Source: JAIKWW01 sp052169645
GTDB taxonomy: Bacteria; Bacillota; Clostridia; Peptostreptococcales; Anaerovoracaceae
Assembly: GCA_052169645.1 (NCBI GenBank)
Contig: JBQNCA010000029.1
Coordinates: 1-19,439 of the forward strand
Direction: 5' to 3'
DNA length: 19,439 nucleotides
The notes below the pieces were generated by a model. That model was given only the letters and a program-made list of their open reading frames with translations. It made no database searches and was not told where the DNA came from. The stretch's first letter is position 1. Every line of letters starts with the position of its first letter. This document shows positions 1 through 7,037 of the stretch, piece by piece. Both the position numbers and the translations under genes were made by a program.

Positions 1-968
1 CGGTTACGGACAAAGCGCAAAGCATTTTGGATATCTTTATAAAAGAATTAAAAAAAACGGATGTAAATGTGCTGTACAATGAAACCGTATCCGATTTACT
101 GACGGAGCACGGGAGCATCTGCGCTGTAAAATCCGCTTCAGGTAAGATATTTAAGGCGTATAAGGTGATAATAGCCACAGGTGGAAAATCTTATCCATAC
201 ACAGGCTCCACAGGTGACGGATATAAGCTTCTCCGTGACATAGGACACAGTATAACGGAGCTTTACGCTGCGGAGGCCCCTTTGATATCCCATGAAGATT
301 TTATTAAGAATCAGGTACTCAGGGCTGTGTCTCTCAAAGAGGTTGTTCTCAGTGTTTTAAATAAAAAAGGCAGAGCGGTGACGAGGCATAAATCGGATAT
401 GATTTTTACTCATTTCGGGATTTCAGGACCTGCCGCCTTGCGTTGCTCTACATTCGTACATTCTGTAAAAAAGCTTGAAAATACGGATTTTGTGTATATG
501 AAGCTGGACAGTCTTCCGGATTATGACAGGAGTGATTTTGATAAGAATCGCAGCATATGGCTGAAAACTTCACCGAATAAATCTGTAAAGTCGTATTTAA
601 AGGAACTGCTGCCGGAGAGGTATGTTATACTTTTAATGTCATATGCAAAGGTGGATGCACAGCTTCCGATTAAACTGCTGTCGAAGTCCGCCTCAGAAAG
701 AATATTTGATGCGATTCATAATTTCAGGTTTAAAGTTCACGGAACCGTGCCTGCGGAAAAGAGCTTTGTTACAGGTGGAGGAGTCAGGCTGAGTGAGGTA
801 AATCCCAAGAGTATGGAATCAAAGCTTATATCGGGATTGTATATATGTGGAGAACTTCTTGATATAAACGGATATACAGGAGGCTACAATATAACTGCAG
901 CCTTTGTTTCAGGGCATGCAGCGGGAAGCTTCGCTGCAGAGCGTATATATTTAAAAGGAGATTGTTAA
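1..968 (+). CDS. HI0933/YhiN (BaiN)-family FAD-dependent oxidoreductase, 5' end missing
   Basis: The gene is cut by the left window edge. The reading frame is open from base 3 (VTDKAQS...), so the TTG at 27 is an internal Leu codon, not the start. The product is the C-terminal part, about 320 residues, of a flavoprotein of the HI0933/YhiN/BaiN family, which usually has about 400-420 residues. Supporting motifs are IIATGGKSYPYTGSTGDGY after a beta strand, a middle substrate-type domain with THFGISGPAAL, and the C-terminal FAD-contacting segment TGGGVRLSEVNPKSMESK followed by GLYICGELLDINGYTGGYN. The family is annotated as NAD(P)/FAD-dependent oxidoreductase. The substrate is generally unknown, although one member was linked to bile acid reduction. 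The missing N-terminus would hold the GxGxxG dinucleotide fold. The stop codon directly abuts the ATG of the next gene, suggesting co-transcription. Confidence 0.88.
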   Translation, partial: VTDKAQSILDIFIKELKKTDVNVLYNETVSDLLTEHGSICAVKSASGKIFKAYKVIIATGGKSYPYTGSTGDGYKLLRDIGHSITELYAAEAPLISHEDFIKNQVLRAVSLKEVVLSVLNKKGRAVTRHKSDMIFTHFGISGPAALRCSTFVHSVKKLENTDFVYMKLDSLPDYDRSDFDKNRSIWLKTSPNKSVKSYLKELLPERYVILLMSYAKVDAQLPIKLLSKSASERIFDAIHNFRFKVHGTVPAEKSFVTGGGVRLSEVNPKSMESKLISGLYICGELLDINGYTGGYNITAAFVSGHAAGSFAAERIYLKGDC

Positions 969-3002
969 ATGAAACTCGTCACTATGAAGTGCCCGAATTG
1001 CGGTGCAATGCTTAAAATTGATAAGGACAAGGAGACAGCTGTATGCCAATATTGCAATCAGAGTTTTTATATAGATGATGAAAAAAGTTCAGCTCCGTTT
1101 ATTCAGATAAATATTGAAAAATCCGAAGAAACTCCATTTAAAGCTGCTTCAGCCGGTACAAGTACGGCTGCCGGCAAAATTGTTGCAATTGTTATTTTCA
1201 TATTCGCAGCAATCATTATGTTTACAATCTTCGGTGCAATGCACAGCTTCAATAACGGATTTATATTTGAATCGGATACGGATGCTCCGGGAGATTACAG
1301 GAGCATACCTGAAAGCGCTGCCATATGTGAATTTTCAGAGAAGATTTTTGGAAAACCTTCAGAAGAAATCACTGAAAAAGAATATTCTTCAATTAAGTCG
1401 ATAAAACTTGATAAAAATTTGGAGGATAACAAAAATTCCGAAGAAAATGTACCGTGGACAATATCTTATGCGTTTGAAGTCGATGATGACGGAATAGCCG
1501 GTGATACGAAAGAAATTGTTCTGTCAGCTACTGAAAGTATTGATTTAAAAGATTTACAGGCGTTCAGGGGTCTGGAAAACATCGTTATCGGCAATAACGG
1601 CAATTATTCATGGAATTACGATGTTTACGCATATTCATATGATTTTACAAATCTTAAAAGCATAAAAAGATTTTATATAAACGAGCCTATTTCAAGAGTG
1701 GAAAATGCATTTGCAAATCCGGAAAAGATACTTGCAATTTCAGCAAATATCTATGATGATAATGATTTGGAAATACTAAAAAAATTTACAGGAATTAAAA
1801 GCCTGAATATGCCGTATATAAGTCATTCATACATTAATAATTTAGAATTCTTAGCCGTATTCAGAAATCTCCGTTCATTGAATATCGGTTTTAATGTTGA
1901 AGAAAAATGGGATTTATCGCCATTATCGGCACTTGTCAATCTGAGAGAGCTGACGATTAACGGATTGTCAGCCGATTTACAGGGAATTGAAGTTCTTAAA
2001 GGCATGCCGATGCTTGAAACCTTGCAGTTTGATAACGTAAAACAGCTCAGAACTCTGGATTTTGTCAATAATATGCCTCATCTGGATAAGCTTTCGATAA
2101 ATCATTCTCCTATAAATGATATTACACCTTTAAAAAACAAGCTTTCTCTGCAATATTTCAGCCTGACTTATTGTGATGAAGTAACGGATATCAGTGCAGT
2201 ATCAACTTTGAGCAATTTAAAAAAATTTGAATACGACAAATATTCAGGAATACCGAGCTATGCTGCAATAAATAATGTTAATCTTATCTCGGCAAAGATT
2301 CCGTGTAATATGTTGAACATGTTGTCGGGAGCATCGAATTTGGAAGAACTTACATTAACAGGCAGCAATGAAAATGCTGATACATCTCTGTTGCCTTCTT
2401 TTAAGAAATTGAAGAATTTGAATTTTAAAACCTCAGCCTTGGTAAGCTACAGTACCGCTTTAGCATCTCAGATTTCAGCATCTTCTGCTGAATCTGTAAA
2501 AGGTCTGGCATCACATCTGTACGACAGCCTTCAGGAAGAGCAGGATGCAAATCCCGTATTTGCCGACAGCGGGATAAGTTCATTGATTTTTCCGGATTAC
2601 AGTGATACTACGACATATACCGCATTTGAAATCAGTTTAAGCAAAATGCAGAATAATAACAAGATTAAAGTTTTGGATATCAGTAATTGTTATATGAGAA
2701 ATATAGATGAAAACGGTGAGCGCAATTATTTTGTTTTTGAGCTGAAACCGCTTGGAACTTATGCTGATGAATTTTTGAAGCATTTTAAAGCTGTGGAGGA
2801 ATTGAAGGTCACTGACAGTCATTTGAATGACATAGAATTTGTGAGGCATATGCCTAATCTCAAGAGCATAGACTTATCGAATAATTATGTGCAGGATTTA
2901 TCGCCGTTGAAGGCTTGTCCGAAGTTGGAAAAGGTTATATGCAGGAATAATGCAGTTTCCAATGCTAATGTTCTCTCGGATAAAATCACGATTATACAGT
3001 AA
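969..3002 (+). CDS. Zinc-ribbon, single-pass membrane leucine-rich-repeat protein
   Basis: This is a 677-residue protein of unknown function with three visible parts. Residues 8-29 form a zinc ribbon with CPNC (8-11) and CQYC (26-29). Residues 70-91 form one strongly hydrophobic segment (KIVAIVIFIFAAIIMFTIFG), preceded by a linker of about 30 residues. From about residue 190 to the end lie degenerate leucine-rich repeats of the SDS22/internalin style, such as LSPLSALVNLRELTING, ITPLKNKLSLQYFSL and DLSPLKACPKLEKVICRNN. By family logic the zinc ribbon is cytoplasmic and the LRR domain is outside the cell, but topology is inferred. There is no LPXTG anchor and no cleavable signal peptide. The start is supported by AAGGAG just upstream; the ATG follows the previous stop with no gap. 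It could be a surface interaction protein or an envelope sensor. No enzyme motif is seen. Confidence 0.85.
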   Translation: MKLVTMKCPNCGAMLKIDKDKETAVCQYCNQSFYIDDEKSSAPFIQINIEKSEETPFKAASAGTSTAAGKIVAIVIFIFAAIIMFTIFGAMHSFNNGFIFESDTDAPGDYRSIPESAAICEFSEKIFGKPSEEITEKEYSSIKSIKLDKNLEDNKNSEENVPWTISYAFEVDDDGIAGDTKEIVLSATESIDLKDLQAFRGLENIVIGNNGNYSWNYDVYAYSYDFTNLKSIKRFYINEPISRVENAFANPEKILAISANIYDDNDLEILKKFTGIKSLNMPYISHSYINNLEFLAVFRNLRSLNIGFNVEEKWDLSPLSALVNLRELTINGLSADLQGIEVLKGMPMLETLQFDNVKQLRTLDFVNNMPHLDKLSINHSPINDITPLKNKLSLQYFSLTYCDEVTDISAVSTLSNLKKFEYDKYSGIPSYAAINNVNLISAKIPCNMLNMLSGASNLEELTLTGSNENADTSLLPSFKKLKNLNFKTSALVSYSTALASQISASSAESVKGLASHLYDSLQEEQDANPVFADSGISSLIFPDYSDTTTYTAFEISLSKMQNNNKIKVLDISNCYMRNIDENGERNYFVFELKPLGTYADEFLKHFKAVEELKVTDSHLNDIEFVRHMPNLKSIDLSNNYVQDLSPLKACPKLEKVICRNNAVSNANVLSDKITIIQ

Positions 3003-3079
3003 ATTGTATCCGAATTATTCAGATACTTCCGCTACGTCGCAAGGAGCGGTAATTATACCGAAACATTATTAAAATTAAA

Positions 3080-3150
3080 AACCCCGTGATTATAAACCTG
3101 ATCTAAATGTATTATACATTGAGGATTAAGTTTATCTGCACGGGGTTCGT
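3080..3150. terminator. Probable bidirectional hairpin terminator between convergent genes
   Basis: The outer stem AACCCCGTG (3080-3088) pairs perfectly with CACGGGGTT (3139-3147), followed by CGTTTTAT. On the left side it is flanked by an A-rich run (3071-3081), so it can also act on the other strand. The interior can fold further: ATAAAC (3092-3097) pairs with GTTTAT (3130-3135), and AATGTA (3106-3111) pairs with TACATT (3115-3120). It lies between the LRR gene and the convergent pdxS. Confidence 0.7.
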
Positions 3151-3332
3151 TTTATAAATTATATTGTTATCCCTTAACTGTTTAAAGTATCAGTGTAAAC
3201 ACATCTGTCATTGACTTCGGAGCACTCGCAGATAAAGAAGAAATTTAAATATTTTAAGGAAGTATTTGTTTATGCGCATATCCGAGCTGATTTTCTGATG
3301 TAATTCCATGACAATCTAATTATTAATAAATA
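3151..3332. other. Gap downstream of pdxS with no recognised gene
   Basis: No open frame with a credible ribosome binding site is visible on either strand between the terminator hairpin and the pdxS stop codon. In particular there is no pdxT, the glutaminase partner gene often found directly downstream of pdxS. Confidence 0.6.
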
Positions 3333-4208
3333 TTATTGTCCTCTTTCTTCCATGATAAGTTCAATTTCATCTGCATTTATTCCTACCATAGCGGAGCCCA
3401 AATCCTCCGAGAGCTTTGCGATTAAAGCGGCATCCGTGTAATTTTTGACAGACTGCACTATTGCAGTTGCACGCTTTACAGGGTTTCCGGATTTAAAAAT
3501 GCCTGAGCCGACAAATACGCCTTCAGCCCCGAGTTGCATCATAAGTACCGCATCCGCAGGAGTAGCTACACCGCCGGCAGCAAAATTTAAAACAGGAAGT
3601 TTTCCGTTTTCATGAACATATTTCAAAAGCTCAAACGGAACCCGCAGATTTTTAGCCGCTTCAAATAATTCATCCTCACGCATAGAGCTTATTCGCTGAA
3701 TATCGGCATTCATCTTACGCATATGACGAACTGCCTGAACTACGTCACCTGTGCCGGCTTCCCCCTTTGTCCTTATCATGGCTGCACCCTCGTTTATTCT
3801 TCGGAGAGCTTCTCCGAGATCTCTTGCCCCACATACGAAAGGTGTCTTGAAAGCCCTTTTGTTTATATGATAGGTATCATCGGCGGGAGACAGCACCTCG
3901 GATTCATCTATATAATCTATTTCAATCGCTTCCAATATGCGGGCTTCAACAAAATGTCCGATACGGCACTTTGCCATGACAGGGATACTGACAGCTTCCT
4001 GTATGCCTTTTATCATTTTCGGATCACTCATTCGTGAAACCCCGCCTGCAGCTCTGATATCGGCAGGGATGCGTTCAAGTGCCATGACTGCACATGCACC
4101 CGCATCCTCAGCTATTTTTGCCTGCTCGGGAGTGGTGACATCCATAATTACACCGCCCTTTAATATCTGATTCAGATTATCATCCGATTCATATTTAGAT
4201 TTATCCAT
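3333..4208 (-). CDS. pdxS: Pyridoxal 5'-phosphate synthase lyase subunit PdxS
   Basis: This is a 291-residue PdxS/SNZ-family protein of normal full length. It condenses ribose 5-phosphate, glyceraldehyde 3-phosphate and ammonia to pyridoxal 5'-phosphate in the DXP-independent route. The ammonia normally comes from the glutaminase PdxT. Recognisable family segments are LKGGVIMDVTTPEQAKIAED, ALERIPADIRAAGGVSRMSD, PVMAKCRIGHF and RTKGEAGTG. By alignment to the well-studied Bacillus enzyme, D23, K80 and K148 match the catalytic Asp and the two Schiff-base lysines. The start is supported by AGGAGG (complement of 4217-4222) 8 bases upstream. It is divergent from a MocR-type regulator gene, the usual arrangement for PdxR control. 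PdxT is not adjacent, so it must be elsewhere or replaced by free ammonia. Confidence 0.97.
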   Translation of the reverse strand: MDKSKYESDDNLNQILKGGVIMDVTTPEQAKIAEDAGACAVMALERIPADIRAAGGVSRMSDPKMIKGIQEAVSIPVMAKCRIGHFVEARILEAIEIDYIDESEVLSPADDTYHINKRAFKTPFVCGARDLGEALRRINEGAAMIRTKGEAGTGDVVQAVRHMRKMNADIQRISSMREDELFEAAKNLRVPFELLKYVHENGKLPVLNFAAGGVATPADAVLMMQLGAEGVFVGSGIFKSGNPVKRATAIVQSVKNYTDAALIAKLSEDLGSAMVGINADEIELIMEERGQ

Positions 4209-4251
4209 TTTGAAATCCTCCTGTCTTGTTATATTTTTTATTTGATGATAT

Positions 4252-4280
4252 ATTTAATCTGGTTATAAATAAATATCCAA
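4252..4280 (-). promoter_or_regulatory. Candidate sigma-A promoter for pdxS
   Basis: Reading the minus strand, TTGGAT (4280-4275) is followed after 17 bases by TTAAAT (4257-4252), about 44 bases before the pdxS start. The match to consensus is fair. The 108-base divergent space (4209-4316) must also hold the pdxR promoter and any PdxR operator. I could not identify a convincing repeat pair for the operator. Confidence 0.45.
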
Positions 4281-4316
4281 TTTGAATAAATAATGAATGT
4301 CAGATAAGGAATAAAA

Positions 4317-5726
4317 ATGTTAACATATGATTTTGAAAATGTAGATATCCCATTATATGAGCATATTTACAGATGTATAAAAAACGACATTATTGCAGGA
4401 AATTTGAAGCAGGGGGAACGATTGCCTTCAAAGAGAAGCTTTGCCGAGAATAACGGCATAAGTACCATTACGATACAAAATGCTTATGACCAGCTTATGA
4501 GTGAAGGATATATATATGCTGTTCAGCGAAAAGGATATTATGTATCGAAGTTTTCAGATTTTTCCGGCGGCAGCTTTGAAAATGAATTCTCAAGGGATAT
4601 AAAAATTCCCTCAGATGATGAAAAAATTGAAATCGATCTTTCCGGAAACAGTATGAATCCGAAAAACTTTCCGTTTTCAATATGGGCAAGACTCATGAGA
4701 GCGACTATTGCAGAAAAAAATTCGGAGCTTATGATTCCTTCTCCTACAGGAGGTATCAGAGAACTTCGTGAAGCTATATCATCACATCTGAAATCGTTTA
4801 GAGGCATGTCGGTGGATCCGAACCAAATCGTTGTAGGAGCGGGGACCGAGTATTTATATACTTTGATAATACAGCTTTTAGGTAATGATAAAATTTATTG
4901 TCTGGAAGATCCCGGATATAAAAAAATTGCCCAAGTATATATGCAAAATAATGTGGAGATAAGATTTTCTGAAATGGATGAAAACGGTATAACCGTTGAA
5001 GGACTTGAAAGCAGCGGTGCTCATATTGCACATATAAGCTCAACACACCATTTCCCTACAGGTGTTACAATGCCCATAAGCAGGCGCTATGAGGTTTTAG
5101 GCTGGGCTAATAAAGCGAAGGGAAGATACATTATAGAGGATGATTACGACAGTGAATTTCGTCCGAGCGGGAAACCCATTCCTCCTATTCAGAGTATAGA
5201 TGCGGCGGAAAAGGTTATTTATATGAATACCTTTTCAAAATCTCTCGCGTCGACGATTCGAATAAGCTATATGGTTATGCCCGTTCATATTGCAAATTTG
5301 TTTTATGACAAGCTTTCATTTTATTCCTGCACGGTTTCAAATTTTGAACAGTATACCTTAGCTGAATTTATTAAAAAAAATTATTTTGAAAAGCATATAA
5401 ATCGTATGCGTCGTTATTATGCAGGGCAACGTCGAAAAGTTCTGGATTGCATATACGGCAGTAAACTGAATAAGCTGTGTGAAATAATTGAAAATGATTC
5501 AGGCTTGCATTTTCTTATGAAGCTGGATACGAAACTTTCCGATGCGGATTTTATAAAATTTTTGAGAAAAAAGGGAATAGTAATAAATGCACTTTCAGGT
5601 TATTTCAGCTCACATAAAAATAAAAGTGAACATATATTTTTATTAAATTATTCAAATGTTGATATTTCAAAGCTGTCAAAGGCTTTGGATATCCTATATG
5701 AAGCGGCGGTTTGCAGATATGTATAA
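4317..5726 (+). CDS. pdxR: MocR-family PLP-sensing transcriptional regulator, PdxR-type
   Basis: This is a 469-residue fusion typical of MocR regulators. A GntR-type winged helix lies at residues 1-75 (LYEHIYRCIKNDIIAGNL, then GERLPSKRSFAENNGIS), followed by a fold-type I aminotransferase domain (about 105-465). The effector domain shows ISSTHHFPTGVTMP, IEDDYDSEFRPSGKP, and NTFSKSLAST with K308 as the probable PLP Schiff-base lysine. These proteins bind PLP rather than catalyse transamination and control PLP synthesis genes. Divergent placement 108 bases from pdxS strongly supports a PdxR role. Activator or repressor behaviour cannot be read from sequence. Start: ATG with AAGGA at 4306-4310. 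No terminator is evident in the short gap before the next promoter. Confidence 0.92.
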   Translation: MLTYDFENVDIPLYEHIYRCIKNDIIAGNLKQGERLPSKRSFAENNGISTITIQNAYDQLMSEGYIYAVQRKGYYVSKFSDFSGGSFENEFSRDIKIPSDDEKIEIDLSGNSMNPKNFPFSIWARLMRATIAEKNSELMIPSPTGGIRELREAISSHLKSFRGMSVDPNQIVVGAGTEYLYTLIIQLLGNDKIYCLEDPGYKKIAQVYMQNNVEIRFSEMDENGITVEGLESSGAHIAHISSTHHFPTGVTMPISRRYEVLGWANKAKGRYIIEDDYDSEFRPSGKPIPPIQSIDAAEKVIYMNTFSKSLASTIRISYMVMPVHIANLFYDKLSFYSCTVSNFEQYTLAEFIKKNYFEKHINRMRRYYAGQRRKVLDCIYGSKLNKLCEIIENDSGLHFLMKLDTKLSDADFIKFLRKKGIVINALSGYFSSHKNKSEHIFLLNYSNVDISKLSKALDILYEAAVCRYV

Positions 5727-5755
5727 TTGCACGATAATGGAAATTATAATATAAT
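5727..5755 (+). promoter_or_regulatory. Sigma-A-like promoter of the lipoprotein gene
   Basis: TTGCAC (5727-5732) and TATAAT (5750-5755) are separated by 17 bases. This sits immediately after the pdxR stop codon and about 50 bases ahead of the lipoprotein start. It suggests independent transcription of the lipoprotein gene. An overlapping second TATAAT at 5745-5750 has poor spacing. Confidence 0.6.
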
Positions 5756-5807
5756 CAAAACATAATATAAATTCAGTGAAATTTTATGGATGAGAGGGAA
5801 TTAAGGT

Positions 5808-6602
5808 ATGAAAGGTAAAAAAATACGTTTACTGACATGTTTTGTTATGGCAATGATGCTGATTACATTAACAGCTTGTGAAAAAATGCCTATAAAAGTT
5901 GACAATACGTCTAAAAGCACAAGTGAAAAAAAATCCGATATGGTTGAATTGGAAAGGAATAAGGGTGCAAAGCTGTCTGACGGAACCGTTTGCAGGTTAA
6001 CCGAGACTCCGTGGATATATGATGAAATGTTATATGTTTCATATGAAATAAAAAATCCGGGTAAAAAGGCTGTGAAGGTGGATTCTTATTCAACAATAAG
6101 CATGTATGCTGATTATCAGGCAATGGAGTCGGGATACGAAGATATGCCTTATGAGGATAGTGAAATATTGTTGAAACCGGGGAAAAAATTATCCGATATT
6201 GCAGCTTTTTATCATCCGCAAGATTTTAAGATAATTGAAGTTTTTGTCGAAAATTATTATTGGACTTTCAAAGTTGATGAAATAGAAGTTTATAACGAAG
6301 ATAACGAGCCTGAAGAGGGAGACCCTTCCGAATGGGATTCCGAACCTCAGATAGAGGATGTTTCAGCATATTCCGATACGGAAATTTGTGAACTGGCTTT
6401 AGATTATTATGAGCGTAAATATCAATACAGACCTCAGGTTGCAAACGTTGATAATGCTGATGAAGATTGGGTTACAGTTCATTTATATGATGACGTGGAT
6501 GATCACACGGCTACTTCCGCAATATATACTATAAACCGATACAGCCTATGGGGTACGGATGTTATAAACTCGGAAGATGTAGATTTAAATTTAAAGGGAT
6601 AA
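5808..6602 (+). CDS. Secreted lipoprotein of unknown function
   Basis: This 264-residue protein has a clear lipoprotein signal: basic KGKKIR, a hydrophobic core (residues 8-23) and lipobox LTAC with Cys24 as the predicted lipidated residue. A Ser/Lys-rich linker follows. Residues about 50-155 look like an immunoglobulin-like beta domain of the kind found in clostridial lipoproteins (LSDGTVCRLTETPWIYDEML, VSYEIKNPGKKAVKVDSYS, ILLKPGKKLSDIAAFYHP). I infer a DUF5067-like relationship. The C-terminal third, from about residue 185, reads as a small alpha/beta domain (YDDVDDHTATSAIYTINRYS), strongly acidic. No catalytic motif is visible. It is probably anchored on the outer face of the membrane. 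It has its own promoter upstream and a hairpin downstream, so it appears monocistronic. Confidence 0.8.
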   Translation: MKGKKIRLLTCFVMAMMLITLTACEKMPIKVDNTSKSTSEKKSDMVELERNKGAKLSDGTVCRLTETPWIYDEMLYVSYEIKNPGKKAVKVDSYSTISMYADYQAMESGYEDMPYEDSEILLKPGKKLSDIAAFYHPQDFKIIEVFVENYYWTFKVDEIEVYNEDNEPEEGDPSEWDSEPQIEDVSAYSDTEICELALDYYERKYQYRPQVANVDNADEDWVTVHLYDDVDDHTATSAIYTINRYSLWGTDVINSEDVDLNLKG

Positions 6603-6650
6603 TAAAATTTTATAAATTTAAAGATATTGAATATATAATTTTCAAATAGC

Positions 6651-6708
6651 AGGAGATTTCGATATATGTATATCATTGATATATAAATTGGAATCTCTTT
6701 CTATTAAG
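6651..6708 (+). terminator. Possible terminator after the lipoprotein gene
   Basis: AGGAGATT (6651-6658) can pair with AATCTCTT (6692-6699) around a GATATAT/ATATAT inner arm, followed by the T-rich stretch TTTCTATT. The stem is imperfect, so efficiency is uncertain. Confidence 0.4.
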
Positions 6709-6713
6709 TTTAT

Positions 6714-6721
6714 GCTATAAT
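6714..6721 (+). promoter_or_regulatory. Candidate extended -10 promoter for the flavodiiron gene
   Basis: TGCTATAAT (6713-6721) is an extended -10 element. No good -35 lies at the right distance, which extended -10 promoters tolerate. A second TATAAT at 6860-6865 also lacks a -35. If 6716-6721 is used, the leader before the flavodiiron gene is about 310 bases. Confidence 0.4.
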
Positions 6722-7025
6722 GAACGCATTGAGATGAAAAAATCTTATATAATGAATATTATTTTAAAATTATGTATTGTTTTAGAAAATATTTAGTATA
6801 CAAGCTTGCGGATTATCAATAATAAAGGTATAGTATACATAAAAGGTACAGTATTAAATTATAATGTATCAAGATAATGCTTTATATCGGTTTTTTCCGA
6901 TAATATATAAAGATATTGGACTTTTGCCGTCATTATATAAAGTGCAGAATTAAGAATGTACTTTAAAGCATATTTACAAATGAAATATCGGCAAAAATTA
7001 AACAAAACATTGAACAATAAAATTT
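6722..7025 (+). promoter_or_regulatory. Long AT-rich, potentially structured leader of the flavodiiron gene
   Basis: No gene is visible in this stretch. It contains repeated GTATAC-type elements near 6797-6838, a hairpin TATCGG(6885-6890)/CCGATA(6897-6902), and an 8-bp long-range pairing TTTTGCCG (6922-6929) with CGGCAAAA (6989-6996). The long-range pair encloses a smaller TAAAGT/ACTTTA pair (6938-6943 with 6960-6965). The fold may be regulatory. I recognise no known riboswitch class. Confidence 0.35.
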
Positions 7026-7037
7026 AAGGAGGAAAAA

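Noticed and set aside
27..29. TTG at 27 as the start of the first gene
   Set aside because: The frame is open to base 3 with family-like sequence upstream, so the gene begins outside the window.
3151..3332. Degenerate pdxT downstream of pdxS
   Set aside because: No readable remnant of a glutaminase is seen in any frame in this space.
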